A DNA stretch of 64,000 nucleotides from contig OZ020488.1 in assembly GCA_963971405.1 (NCBI GenBank), positions 3,348,001 through 3,412,000 of the forward strand. Direction: 5' to 3'. Source of the DNA: Psococerastis gibbosa (lineage: Eukaryota; Arthropoda; Insecta; Psocodea; Psocidae). The notes under the pieces are model-generated. The model did no database searches. It was not told the origin of the DNA and worked only from the letters and a program-made list of their open reading frames with translations. Of this stretch, positions 19,615 through 30,779 are shown piece by piece. Made by a program: the position numbers and the translations under genes. Within the stretch, counting starts at the first letter, position 1; each line of letters begins with the position of its first letter.

Positions 19615-19894
19615 TTATCAATTGGTCACAGATCTTGAACTGCTTCCTCGGGACTACCACACCAATCATTTTTTGTACAAATCAATAAATTCAATAACCA
19701 ATCTGTCTTCGAAGGAGCTACATAATGGATCAACTTTCTCCGAAAAATGTCTTCCAATTGTTCTAATATATTTGGCAGCTCTAAGTACGTTTGATATTGC
19801 TTGAGATTTTTTATTTTTACACTTATAAGGCTTTTCCTTCCAATTTACTCTTAAGTTGAGCTAAACAGTACGTATGGTATAAGAATGACTTGGC

Positions 19895-19990
19895 TAAGCC
19901 ACGTCATGCTTATACCATTTGTAGCCAAGTTGACTTGTCCATTGTTGCTTGTAGCCAGTGTGGGTTGACATTGATTATTGCAGAGGCAAT
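19895..19990 (-). repeat. Repeat family S (minus)
   Basis: Mirror order of 3590-3690: CACGTCATGCTTATACCATT, GACTTGTCCATTGTTGCTTG, TAGCCAGTGTGGGTTGACAT. Confidence 0.55.
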
Positions 19991-20305
19991 ACCAAAAATG
20001 TCGGACATTATCAAAAGGGACGAGGTAATTGATGGGGCAATTTTCAATTGGCCCGCGTCCGTAAAAAAAAACCCGTCAAAAGAATAATTAAAAGGTGAGC
20101 TAAATTTTTCGTAGCGACCGTCAAAAGCCCATCTCTCTCTGTTCTACATTCAGTTCGCTGATCACTTTCGCACCCCCGGTACAAATGTGGCGGTTATTAC
20201 CTGCGTGGTTTCAATATTCAACTTCTTCAACTAAACCATTTTCCACTTCCCTTCTCTGGCATCTGCAGGAGCAATTGTAATTGTAATTGAAATGTCTAGC
20301 TCACC

Positions 20306-20592
<287 letters not shown>

Positions 20593-20596
20593 AAGT

Positions 20597-20800
20597 AGGG
20601 GGTACGCCGCTTGTGTGCGGGGGTGCGGCTAACGGTGGAGGCTATAGGGCCCGAAAAGTCCGAAAGGTCTGGGTAGGCTAGGGTCCTGTAGGTTGCCAGC
20701 TCTTGATGGGCTTTGACCTGCTCAACAACTCTCTTGCAATCGTCTCAGTGTTGTATGATGCTCCATCATCTACTGACTGCCAACTCGAGGAGGATTATTG
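20597..20800 (-). repeat. Possible retroposon body ending at the (TTC)n tract
   Basis: Moderately GC-rich, non-coding. It meets the (TTC)n tract as the (CTT)n-headed repeats at 11790 and 60068 do, so the microsatellite may have grown from a (GAA)n retroposon tail. No second copy of this body was found. Confidence 0.3.
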
Positions 20801-22386
20801 TAAATAGAAAATTTCTATTTACTATAATTTAATATGAATCTCATATTCAGAAATTAGTTTACTTGAGAAATCTTCTTAATCCCTGATGGGCAATGCCGAA
20901 AGGGATTTTTTCCCCTCTACCACTCGGTATTTTCAATTTACAAAATAAATTACCCCCGTACACATAAGCGTGGAAAATCAGTAATCCTAAGCTTCAAAAA
21001 CATTTGCCGTTGAGTAACGAGAAAATTTCCCCGTGTGTACCTTTATCTCCTAGGAATAATCCGTCCGGTTACGCGGGTAGGGAACCTACCAGACCCGTCA
21101 AAAATAACTTGAGCTCTCAATAGGTAAGCTAAGTATGACAATTAGAGACCAAGATGATATTGCTGGGTCGATGTATAGAGATCTTGTAGGAAGGTGTGCA
21201 CTAAAGTTTGTTGAAAAGTGATTAAACTACATTTATAAGTGGAAAACTTTAGTATTAAGACCGTGTATAGCGCTATTGATCGTGTGTAGGCTCAAAGAGT
21301 TGGAGTAACGAAATTTAATTGAAATTTTGTGTTTACTTGACACAACTTAGGTGCGGTACAATAGGTTGTTTTGAGAAAATGTGTAGGTCTACAGACTTGG
21401 TTCGACGATAGGTGTTTATAGTTGTTAGGTAGGTACCTCGCAGAGATTTACGTATTCTTATAAAATGTTCAGAATCATTGTTACCGGTACTCACTTTTTA
21501 CATCTCAATTATTTCAATTTTTAATCAGTTTTCCTTTTCCACTTTCCTGTACGATAGTGAATCATGAGTACCTCGATTACCAAAACTTGGTTGGGTTAGC
21601 AATCCGGTTGAGTTTTCTGTATATAATGTATAGTCGTGTGACATTTTTAAAAAAATGAAATGCCTTTAACATAGTGCCAACCAAATGTATCAAGAACAAA
21701 TACCTTAGAGGCAATAGTAATACAAGAAAAGACCACTGGGCTTTGTGACCGTACTATTTAACACCGAAATCATAAATAAATAAACAAATAAGCTTATAAT
21801 GTGTTGCCAGCAGACAAAGTCCAATATAACACATAAAATAATAGATATTGACAGCACTTGTACATTAAAGAAAAGTCATATGTTAAATATAGTAGCCCTA
21901 AGTTATACATAGTGGCTAGCACCGTATATAAAATACAATAATACCACTGATATGGAAGTAAAGTTAAGTCATGCCTGTAGGGAAGAAGCGATTCAATTAA
22001 ATAAGCGATACTTTCCTTATTATATTTACATACTTTTTGTATATTTTTTTATTTGCATACTACACCGCCCTTATTACGAAAATTTGTGAAATTTATTTAT
22101 TTTATCCGACATCTATATCGCCTATGACGTAATATCGAATGATTTATAAAGGATTAAACTGCCGCAAGCGATAATAACCATGTAAAGCCTGACGGTTTCA
22201 AAAAATGACACGTACTGTCTAGGTAACGAGCACGGGGGTGCGAATGGAAGGGGGAGCTTTTGTGTTTGTAAAAATTGGGAGGGGGAGCGGGTGAGAATGA
22301 TTGAATGTTACGTTACGGGAAAATCCGTCATTCTACTATCTGTGTATTGTAAAATAATATTTCACTGGAAATGTCGATCATAATGT
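20801..22386. other. AT-rich stretch, no gene seen
   Basis: No recognised repeat copy, exon or RNA gene. Frames are all short. Confidence 0.45.
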
Positions 22387-22565
22387 CATCATTGAGACAG
22401 TGGCGTAACGATAGGTTTTCGAGGAGGGGGGTGGTCGGGCATCATTTGGCGCTCCCTTCCATTTTCATAAAATTGTAATAGTAATAATTGTAATTGTAAA
22501 AGGGGGAAAGCCGTTCTCATGGACGTACCGTACGCAGCTTTTAAATTGGGGGGGGGGGGCATGAC
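22387..22565 (+). mobile_element. hAT-like family R, copy 1 (left end)
   Basis: It starts CAGTGGCGTAACGATAGG and continues TTTTCGAGGAGGGGGG, GGGAAAGCCGTTCTCATGG, ACGTACC..CGCAGCTTTTA. The same order in reverse complement occurs at 60800-60959. CAGTGGCG starts are typical of hAT elements. The right end was not identified. Confidence 0.5.
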
Positions 22566-22729
22566 CATAATGCCCTTTGCCCAGTCACCCGGGGTTTGGC
22601 ATGCCTGAAGGGGGAATCAGGGGTATCTGATTTTTTTTTTTTTTTTAAATAAACCTGAAATAGTGGTGTTTTACGCATTTTGAAATGAGTAACTATATAT
22701 AATGTAGGTATAGATTCTAGTAGTTTTCC

Positions 22730-22892
22730 GTCTGTCAGTTATTAGCTCTGTCAGCTCTGTCCGCTCTGCCAGCTCCGCCAGCCCTGTCAGCTCTGTCCAC
22801 TCTGCCAGCTCTGCCAGCTCTGTCCGCTCTGCCAGCTCTGCCAGCTCTGTCATCTCTGTCCGCTCTGCCAGCTCTGTCCACTCTGTCAGCTA
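22730..22892. repeat. 9-bp-based minisatellite
   Basis: About 17 tandem, slightly varied 9-bp units (CAGCTCTGT, CAGCTCTGC, CGCTCTGCC and similar) from GTCAGTTATTAGC to CTGTCAGC. On the minus strand the units translate as runs of ELA/ADR-like triplets, which explains two repetitive frames there. Confidence 0.85.
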
Positions 22893-22925
22893 AATCTGAA
22901 CCCCTATCAGTTAAGATATTCAATA

Positions 22926-23095
22926 TTACGTCATCTATCGACTTCGATGGCCAGGTGGTAACGTGCTTGCGCTTGTGCGAGTCTTTACACGCCATGCAAT
23001 CGGAGACGTGTAGTACTCATCACGGGTAATAACCTACAGAGGCGACTGAAAAGGTCAACCGGGTACATTCAACATTAAATTGTTTGCATGCGATT
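22926..23095 (+). repeat. tRNA-derived SINE 2, copy 1
   Basis: The head GATGGCCAGGTGGTAACGTG has the form of a Pol III A box (TGGCNNRGTGGT). It is followed by TTGTGCGAGTCT, ACACGCCATGCAATCGG, then GTAATAACCTACAGAGGCGA, CTGAAAAGGTCAACCGG. Copies lie at 51968-52136 (plus), 47985-48135 and 34866-34945 (minus). The B box is degenerate. Confidence 0.65.
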
Positions 23096-23205
23096 AATCG
23101 CCATTACGTACTTCTTCATCACGAGGAGGTACAGGTTAGGCACCTTCGCCTCTGAGACCTTACGGCAATCTCAGAAGCTCAGCTATTTTGAAGCACAAAA
23201 TTATT
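23095..23205 (+). repeat. Repeat family T, partial copy
   Basis: CGCCATTACGTACTTCTTC, ACGAGGAGGTACAG, CTTCGCCTCTGAGACC, AATCTCAGAAGCTCAGC: this matches the 3' half of the copy at 1-560. It directly follows SINE 2. Confidence 0.6.
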
Positions 23206-24154
23206 TTTTTATTTACTTGTAATTAAGGCCAATTTATCAGATTTTTCAGCTGCGTGCACTGCCGTGCAGTGGCAGCACTGGTAGCATCCAGCAGGTTTTT
23301 CTGAAGACTTTCGAAACATTGATGAGACCCACGCTTATGTGACAATCGAAGTAGGAAAAGCCTTATAAGTGTAAAAATCCAATATATCAAAAAGAAATTT
23401 ATCAAAAATATCAAGACAAACAGAAAAAAAAAATGTCTGAGCATTCTGCTGTCAACATTTCCTGTGAAAATCGACTTTGTACGAAACAACGTAGGCCTTT
23501 AATGCGTTTCCATTTTTCTACCCTCAGAAAACCAATATTCACGTTAAATCCGCATCGCCGGGAAACAACCAATTAAAAAAAAAACTTCTCGCCAAACAAT
23601 TCAGACGAGTGATGGATAACGCCATCGAGTGTGTCAGTGACCGCAGCACTGGAAAAAGATAATACAGCGACGCGGGTTTAACAACGCCTCATTTCGTGTT
23701 AGCTTATGAGGATTTAATGCGAGATCAGTGAGCCTGCTGTTGATTTTATTGTCTATATCAGGGGTTCCCAAACTGTGGTCCATAGACATATATCAGGTGG
23801 TCCACGGACCAAAGTAAGAAATAAGAAAATACATCAGCTGAGATATTGGAAATTTGAAGTAGAGTAAGTCTTGGCACTGAACTATAAAATCCAACTGATA
23901 CCAGTCCTAAACATTTAATCAAATATTAGCATGCAATTGTAGACACAAATCATCCCAAACCCCCAATCAATGATCATGCCATTTTACATTGTTTACGTAC
24001 AGTTTACATTAGACTACAGAGAAAATTGAGAAAATAATACATAAAAACTTCTACTAAAACAAGATCCGAACTCGGGCCTCCGTCTTGCCAGGACAGACCT
24101 GCATGTTATTATACACCAATCTCGTCCACCCTATCATCCTAATTCATTCAAACA
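23206..24154. other. Unassigned stretch
   Basis: Contains a CpG-containing patch at 23,590-23,720 without an open frame. The phrase GGGGTTCCCAAACTGTGGTC at 23,761 is the kind of sequence found at hAT MITE ends, but its partner was not found. Confidence 0.35.
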
Positions 24155-24275
24155 TAGCAATACTTACTTACTTACTTACCTATAACTTCTCCGGGCCTAC
24201 AGCTCAAAAATATTGCAGCCTGGATGGCCTTGTCATTGACTTCTTCAGACTTCGGGCATCAGGCAAGAACATAAA
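24155..24275 (-). mobile_element. Short LINE-like 3' end (minus)
   Basis: (TTAC)n at the plus-left side followed by CTTCTCCGGGCCTACAGC.. and GACTTCTTCAGACTTCGGGC. The arrangement parallels the minus-strand LINE ends at 28968 and 36944, which are also preceded by TTAC repeats. No motif can be read. Confidence 0.3.
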
Positions 24276-24639
24276 ATAGCATAATATTGTGAAACAATAA
24301 CAAACACAACAGCATTCTGAATCGCAGCAAAACCTCAATGAAATTCAATTTTATTTCATCGGATACATGTGTAGGCCTACATACATACACTCATACATAC
24401 ACCTATGTATCTCTAAAACAAAACTCGGGAAACCCCTTTGAAATTAGCACCAATGAGTATAACGTCATTTACACGATTGGACCTGATTAAAAATGCTACA
24501 GACCAAATTAGTAAAATAGCATTTGTATACTTTGTTTTGAAATCACTGCCCCCCCCCCCTCCTACGTCCCTGTTAATCCTTTTCGGCCTTTTGTGCCGCA
24601 AATGAATTTAATTCGCTTTGCCTCTCTAATTTCCTATAC

Positions 24640-24800
24640 TAATCCTTTGTTCTGCAGTTACAGTTCGAGTTGGCGTGTATTACGTGTGTAGCCTGGTTTT
24701 GCAGTTGTTTTGAGGTTTTACATAAACTGTGTTACCCCCACGGACTGTGATGTTGCGGCAGTTCGTATTTGACGTATTCCCAAACGAGTTAAAACCCAAA
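24640..24800 (+). repeat. Repeat family W, copy 1
   Basis: ACTAATCCTTTGTTCTGCAG, TTCGAGTTGGCGTGT, GCCTGGTTTTGC, GTGTTACCCCCACG, TATTTGACGTATTC. The diverged second copy is at 27100-27260. Non-coding. Confidence 0.5.
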
Positions 24801-24984
24801 CCATCTGCCGAACCTATGAGGGGGGGGGGGGGTTGCTGTGTATGTTAGAACGGGTTAGATTTTAACCACGATGCATGAGGTTATTTTCTTTCAAATCGAT
24901 CTGGTGAGTGGAGGGTTTGAACCCCCCTAACCCCCCTGGGTACGGCCTTGAACACAGCGCTTCTTGTTGCAGTTGTAGGACTTG

Positions 24985-25119
24985 ATGGACTTGTCAGTAA
25001 CTTGTCAGAGCGAACAATCAAAACACTGTGCTGCTGCTATGTTTGATGACCCCAAAGACCGTGTGAATAACACTGCCAAAAAGCTATCAGAATGTGCAGA
25101 ACACTTGCAGATCTGATGG
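24985..25119 (+). other. Short coding-like frame of unknown origin
   Basis: A 44-codon frame from the ATG at 24985 reads CQSEQSKHCAAAMFDDPKDR then VNNTAKKLSECAEHLQI and stops. Its composition is more protein-like than its neighbours, and an acceptor-like CTTCTTGTTGCAG ends at 24972, but a TAG lies in this frame at 24976. It may be debris of a transposase or host pseudogene. No family recognised. Confidence 0.2.
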
Positions 25120-26073
25120 GAGTTGGCAAGATTACGGAGCGGTTGTTGAGTGGCTACACTACGGGGACGAATGTTCCCCGGACTAATGTCGAAGCAAAAC
25201 ATAGGACTTAGTTCACAGGCTGACATAGTTACATGAGCAATGGGTAGGCGTAAGCTGAGGGACACAATGTGAAAATACCGCAGGTTAAATCATATTAGGT
25301 GGCTAACTGGGACACAATAAGCCAAAGGCTACATTAAGAGCTACCATAAAAAACCAAAACAGTTTTGGTATAAAAAAAAATCCTTTCGGCTCCGGCCAAT
25401 CACGTGTAATGCGTGGGGTAGCGGCTTCTCTTTCCCCTACACAAATGATAACATATTGCACTATAAAGTACACTAGAACGCATTTCGCACAAGGGCACGC
25501 TCTTCCCCCTTTAAAATGCTATGTATGTAGACGACTTTGAACTTTTCTGTAAGTGTCACATTATTTTCACTTTGACTGACCGCCATCTTGAAATCGTTGA
25601 TTTGTCGTACAAAGTGGGAATTACCATTAAAACAGAAAGAACTGCAGGCTTTCAATCACCTTGTATTCCATCCCTCTACAACCAATATTAACTGAGAAAT
25701 GATTTTTTTTAGTTTGTGATCGGCCGCCAACTTGAAAATGGCGGATTTAGCTGTTTAACGAACTTGATCAAGAAACCGAAATTAGAGGATATGGAAAAAA
25801 GGTTACCTCTTCAACCAAAGTTAATTTAATGTCAGTGTTATATATATACCATATAATACTATAATGTAATTGATCAAGAAAGTTGTATGATAAATGTTTG
25901 TGCTAAGTTTAATCAAAATCGGATAATGTCTTCGGAAGTTAAAGTGTTCCCTAAAATCTATGTAGGCTACAGTATATTCATACATACCTACTTTACATTA
26001 TCCAACGCCCGTTCTCGGCGTTTCTGCCATCTGATGCTGAACCTGCCAGTAGAGTGAAGTAAGTTCGTTATTA
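25120..26073. other. Unassigned stretch
   Basis: No gene seen. The phrase AACCGAAATTAGAGGATATG near 25775 matches the body of SINE 3 (compare 30480-30497 in reverse), so a scrap of that SINE is likely. Confidence 0.4.
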
Positions 26074-26220
26074 GGCGGGGATTCCACCAACGTCAATAGT
26101 GATAGTAAATGTAGTTTTGACTTTTGACGTGGTAGCAGACATTAGAGACACACTAAAAATGTCTGCTACCACGTCAAAACTACATTTAATATCACTATTG
26201 ACGTTGGTGGAATCCCCACC
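26074..26220. mobile_element. PIF/Harbinger-like hairpin MITE, copy H3
   Basis: A TTA direct repeat flanks it exactly (26071-26073 and 26221-26223). The ends GGCGGGGATTCCACCAACG and, in reverse, GGTGGGGATTCCACCAACG lead into arms that pair over almost the full 147 bp. The only unpaired part is the loop around AGAGACACACTAAA. The core GACGTGGTAGCAGACATT flanks the loop. This is the cleanest copy of the family. Confidence 0.85.
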
Positions 26221-26224
26221 TTAG

Positions 26225-26640
26225 GTCTCTGGATAGATTGACAAGTTAGTAGGTGGGCATCATCCATGCGTCCGCTGAGGCAGAGTGGGCATTTGGTCTG
26301 ATGCAGCCAGGCCTAGGTGAAACAGGTGAGCCTGCAGGTATAGTCGTGGCCAGTAGTTGTGCAACAAAAGCAGACGATACTAGACAGCCCTTAGAAGGTC
26401 ATGGGGTGTAAGATTTTTCAACAGAGTTTCCCATGGCTGTCTTACTGCGCTGGTCGATAGAGCGTTCTTGTATCTTCTAGTTACAGCACAGTTGATGACC
26501 TGCGTCGCACTATTTAGCGTTAGAGGAACTGCCGAATTAGCTGCAGTTGTGGCTATCTTGGCTTGCAGGTCCAGCTTTTCCAGCCATTCCGACGTGGCTC
26601 GGTTTCGGATCGGAAGAGACAGGAGCACATATGACTTTTA
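26225..26640 (-). mobile_element. LINE 3' fragment: end of RNase H domain (LINE I1 relative)
   Basis: The minus frame (26628 down to 26380) reads LDLQAKIATTAANSAVPLTL, RRYKNALSTSAVRQPWETLL and LTPHDLLRAV, corresponding to GKPWEHIV..LPRDVAVA of the LINE end at 9925. Continuing left after a frameshift come a HNYWPRLYLQAHLFHLGLA-like stretch and KCPLCLSGRMDDAHLLTC, again the CPLC..H..C tail. The 3' end lies four bases from MITE H3. Everything upstream of the RNase H end is missing. Confidence 0.75.
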
Positions 26641-27981
26641 TATTACAGGATTATTAAATAAACACTGGGCATGAATAAACACTGGGCATGAATAATTAAT
26701 GCAATAGTATTTTCGTCCACATTCATTATTTTTATTATTTTATTATTGTACCAAAAACTACAGCTACCATAGAGCGTATTAATACAAACATTAGGCCTTT
26801 GTGCTTAAACATTTGAACTTCCCTCTAATCTACAATAATTATTAGATAGCGGAGAGTCCGGGTTAATGGTCGTGGTCGTGGATTTACACGTTTCGTCCAC
26901 ATAAGTGGTCAACATCTTAAGTGGCACTTCAACTTCCAAAATTGTATAGTTGGGTTGGGAGATGTGCGCTAATATTTATAAAAAAACGTGGATTCGAGCG
27001 AGAGAAAAATACTAGTCCCTGATTAGCTCGCTGCGAACTCAACTTGAAGTCCGATTGATGAGACTGACTTCTCCAATCCGTTTGGCCATTCACATTTTGT
27101 ACTAATCCTTTAATTTGCAATTCGAGTTTACGTGTGTTGTGTTTGCAGGCCTGGTTTTTGCTTTTGTAGTGTGGTTTCAAATAAGCTGTGTTACTTCCAC
27201 GCAATGAGTTGTGACAGTTATTCGTTCCATGTATTTAATCACCAAACTAGATGAAAAACCACGTGCATTGGTTAAGAGTAATTAATACAGTGCGTGTTTT
27301 TCATTGTGGTAGAAGACTGAAATGGAATAAAATGAAGTGAAAATGGAATGAAATTATTACATTTAAATCCAATAATTTTATAAATAGCATCATCGAAATA
27401 TGGGCCTATAACAGAAGAATTTTAAACATGCCATTTCCTTCACTTCGCTCCTGGGTCTAGCTGGTGCGTGAATTCAAAGAACATGAACGTGTTTTACAAC
27501 ATCTGTCCGTACACTAAATATCGGTTATTATGAGACATTTTGAGATGAAAAATTTGATGACAAATATGGGATTAAACTGTCATTTGGTTGCATTAGTATT
27601 TTTTTCGGTCCAGAAATGGGGATTTGTGGGGGGGTCATAGAAGTATTGGAGCATTCAAATGCTAAACTATGCCAAATTACACATCAAATGTGTAAAGCTC
27701 TTTTTAAGGTATTTAATTTGATAAGCCACGTACGAATCTAAACCTGGAGGTACAAGTACAATCAGCACAAACCTCTTATTTAAGGATGTATCTTTTACTG
27801 GATATTCATAATGAAATTATGATTTTTGCAAAACTAACTGTAAATTAAGTTTTTTTTTTCATGAAGTTTTCGTGAGCCTGACTTGAAAGAAACGATTGCC
27901 AGGTATCATTGGATTTTCCAACTTTGCAAAAATGTGCCACATTGCACGTCAAATGAAAGCCCCGGATATGGTCTCTCATCT
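26641..27981. other. AT-rich stretch with repeat W copy 2
   Basis: Repeat W copy 2 lies at about 27100-27260. A tandem pair AATAAACACTGGGCATG sits at 26655-26689. The rest is unassigned AT-rich DNA without an exon. Confidence 0.45.
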
Positions 27982-28410
27982 GACTTCTTCTTCTTCCTCT
28001 TCCTCTTCCTTTTTTTTTTTTTAAATTGGGGTACAGGTGTTACCTGTGTGCACTTAAGCCTATTGGGCCTATTGTGCCCCCTACAACAAAGAATCTACAT
28101 ATCTACATCACTTCCTCGAGGCCTATTTCCCTCAGGAGAGCCAGGACCTTGAGGGGATTTAGAAGTGGTAGGTCTTTTACATGTAATTGCAAGTTTCCCA
28201 AGCATGCTGCTCTTCTACGTGCGATTGCATCGCAGTGAAGGAGGATAAGCTCGGGGTCCTCCAGGCTCTTTCGTTACAGAATCTGCATGCTCTAGACTCT
28301 CTGACACCTATGTTGGTCAGATGTCCATTCAAGTTGCAATGCCCAGAGAGGAATCCTGTGATCACACGCAGATGTCTCCTGTTCATATTAATGCATAGGC
28401 TACTTGGGCT
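27982..28410 (-). mobile_element. LINE 3' end with C-terminal zinc motif and A-rich/(GAAGAG)n tail
   Basis: Minus frame: MNRRHLRVITGFLSGHCNLN, GHLTNIGVRESRACRFCNE, then after one frameshift EDPELILLHCDAIARRRAAC, LGNLQLHVKDL, LKVLALLREIGLEEVM and stop. The pattern R.LR..TG...LN.HL...G...S..CR.C.E..E...H...C is that of the region after RNase H in I-/Jockey-group LINEs. The 3' untranslated part ends in an A-run (plus-strand T-run at 28011-28021) and (GAAGAG)n. Confidence 0.8.
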
Positions 28411-28665
28411 TCTTCCCCCCTTAGTGCCAAGTGCGCAGCCCCGAACCCATTTCCTGAACTCAGGTGCGCCGGTCGGACGCTCGGCCCTTGTCTTCCCTCT
28501 TGCGTCGACGAGTTGTTCAATTCTTTCCTCGAGGGTTGTCCTCGGTCTGCCGATGGGTCTTCTACCTTGTGGCCTTGCTTCCGCCAGCCTCCGGGTGGTC
28601 CTGTTCTCGTCCGTCCTTTGAACCATTGCAGCTGCTTGTTCTCCATTCTTCTCTCTCTCTCTCCC
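28411..28665 (-). mobile_element. Second LINE C-terminus (RTE/CR1-like), abutting the first
   Basis: Minus frame: ENRTTRRLAEARPQGRRPIG, RPRTTLEERIEQLVDARGKT, then APEFRKWVRGCALGTKGG. The basic GRRPxGRPRTxWEExIEQL segment and the W(K/V)R end are typical of the last 60-80 residues of LINE ORF2 proteins. The 150-codon frame from 28626 to 28177 is a chance in-frame join of this element with the different LINE at 27982-28410, so it should not be read as one protein. Confidence 0.75.
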
Positions 28666-28967
28666 ATCTGACTAATTCAATTCATTACTCTTGGAAGAAA
28701 TGGAGAAGTTTGAGGAACCTTCAGGCTGAGACTCATAATAATGCGTGGAAATATCAATATCCACTTTCATAACTTTGCGGCTGAGGAACGAGAAATTAAT
28801 TAATTCTGTCAGAAATACACGAATACACACTCATTGTTTACCAAATATTTCGAAATCCGTCTCTTATGAGCACATAGGAGTAGCCCCACTACTCATTTCT
28901 TCTACCAAGTCACAGGACATATCGATCATAGACATGCTCTTCATTGTGATGTATGGTGCATGGCTTC
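28666..28967. other. Unassigned stretch
   Basis: No recognised repeat or exon between two LINE ends. Confidence 0.4.
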
Positions 28968-29330
28968 TATTTAATTTACTCCTTGGCGCTACGGCCCATG
29001 AAGGGTCTAGGCCTGCTCTGCCACAACGTCTGCGTGGTCCTGTGCTCTCCTTCGCCAGTCATCCTCGGCAAGGTCACTAGATCCACCTCGACGTCGTCCA
29101 GCCATCGCATCCGTGGTTGTCCCACTCGTCTTCTCCCTTGGGGTCAGGCAGGGCACTTTGTGTAAGGCTGTTGTTGTTTTCCTATTGTCTGGCACCCGTT
29201 CCACGTGCCCTAGCCATCCGATGCGGGCTCTCTTGATTTCAGCTACTCTCTTGGTTGGTATATCCCGTAGAGCTAATCGTTCCTGCGGATACACCACTCT
29301 CTCTGTATGACATCTGGGCTTCACTTACAC
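28968..29330 (-). mobile_element. LINE C-terminus (RTE-like), copy 1
   Basis: Minus frame: YPQERLALRDIPTKRVAEIK, RARIGWLGHVERVPDNRKTT, then a gap-shifted part with TDAMAGRRRGGSSDLAEDDW, RRRAQDHADVV. IGWLGHVERMPDxR, the GRPRxRWLDDVExDL region and W RRRAxDR are the ORF2 tail of this LINE group. The second copy, at 36944-37122, has the last part less damaged. The element lies antisense to the exon at 37165. Confidence 0.8.
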
Positions 29331-29558
29331 CAATAAAATTGGCCACTTCTTAAACTCCTTCCTCAGGACTACCATACCGATAAGTTTTTGTGCCTACAAA
29401 TCAACTTCTATAATTGTGGTCGATCTGTGGTGGAAAGAGGTTAATTACATGTCTCAAAATGCCCAGAAAATTTTCTTCTGTGTGCTCTGATATTTTTGAA
29501 GGCTTAAACTTGTAACACTTGTAAGGCTTTTCCCACTCCGATTGACAGAAACAACCTC

Positions 29559-29715
29559 TGCGGGCCTGCTTATGGCGATTATTTTTAATCTTAACCTGGG
29601 CTTAAAAATGCAAAAAAGATGATTTTAGAATGGAAAGAGCTATTGAAAATTGTTTTGTTTAGATTTTCAACCCCCGGAATAAATTAATACTAAACGGTAT
29701 AATAGGCCCGCTGGC
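29559..29715 (+). mobile_element. MITE family G, copy 2
   Basis: Terminal GCGGGCCT on both strands. The interior GGCGATTATTTTTAATCTTA, GATGATTTTAGAATGGAAA, GCTATTGAAAATTGTTTTG is shared with 44651-44812 and, reversed, 41737-41915. Confidence 0.6.
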
Positions 29716-29934
29716 ACATATAGTCTATCTCTAACGACGCCCACGCTCGTAGAGGAAACTTTGCTAGTTTATGCCGATATGTCAAGGTGAATGCCACCAA
29801 CCAAGGTGAGGTTCAATGTTATACAAACTTATAACAGGGTCGCTCTCTTCTCCACCCCGTTTGTCAACAACGAAAAATTGAATTGTCTAGTCTAGAAGAT
29901 AAACACGTCAACAAATTTTCCTTCGGGTAGTTCG

Positions 29935-30300
29935 GGGGTAGGTAGGGGTGGTTTTTAAGGGTGAAATACGGTGCATCTTCGTTTCCGACAAAACTACCTA
30001 TGAAAAAACGTCAAATAGCAAAAAGGTAGGTAATAAGAAGATGTACAACTTTAGTGATTACACTTTTTTCATATAACCTCGAATTTAAAAAAAAAAATGC
30101 AAAAAACCAGGGTTTTGGTTTTTTAAATTTATCATTCACAAAAAAAACATTTTTACTTGAAAATTTATTTGAAAAATTATTTATTTATGTTCTAAATACA
30201 CTGTAATTTTGTTTAAATTAAAATATTAATTTTTTCTAACTAATTTTGACTACCTATATTATATGGATAAAGCACCCTAATTTTCAAACGAAAAATCTGT
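29935..30300 (+). mobile_element. Half copy of the foldback element
   Basis: It matches 3965-4240 and part of the spacer: TTCGGGGGTAGGTAGGGGTG, GGTTTTTAAGGGTGAAATAC, CGTCAAATAGCAAA, then GCACCCTAATTTTCAAACG, which corresponds to the spacer at 4617-4640 in reverse. The second arm is missing. Confidence 0.65.
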
Positions 30301-30398
30301 TATTAGCATTTCTCGCTGCTCTCAGTTCACTTGAAAGATTTCAGAAATAGGATAAGCAATACGAATCTTGTCAAAGGGTTTAGCAGACAATGTACTTG

Positions 30399-30670
30399 TC
30401 GGGCATGTGGTCCAGCGGTTAAGACGAAGTCCCGGATAGGCGTAGCTTCGAATCCCGCCAAGTCCAGTTTTTCCTAAATCCTCTAATTTCGGTTAGGCGA
30501 AGCCTTGTAGTGTTGGATCCAGTCGCTGATTTTTGGCTGTGCACGGCGCTGTCCTTATAAGGCCTCCCCGTTGTCTTGTGTTATAGGTTTTTCGTTCGAA
30601 TTTCTCCCATACCTCAGATCTTAAAATATGTAAAATACATCTAAAGTAAAGATGTAAAGACTTGGGGCTG
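30399..30670 (+). repeat. tRNA-derived SINE 3, longest copy
   Basis: The head GTGGTCCAGCGGTTAAGACG fits a Pol III A box, and AGCTTCGAATCCCGCC, 25 bases on, fits a B box. The body follows: AATTTCGGTTAGGCGAAGCC, TAGTGTTGGATCCAGTCGC, TTTTGGCTGTGCACGGCGC, GGCCTCCCCGTTGTCTTG. Body pieces recur at 54600-54720, the head at 17335-17430 (minus). Confidence 0.65.
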
Positions 30671-30779
30671 TCCTGTTTTTTAAAGTCATGAAGTGAGAGC
30701 GACAATTGTCACGAATCAATGAAGTCCCAGTTTTAACAATAGTAGTGCCCTCATTTGAAGCCTGAGCACAACGCCCCTA

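Noticed and set aside
24549-24560. Runs of C or G (also near 1605, 6556, 13340, 14640, 38920, 49295, 60600, 63405) as regulatory G-quadruplex sites
   Set aside because: Most lie inside repeat copies or MITE ends at matching positions, so they are better explained as slippage-prone parts of the elements.
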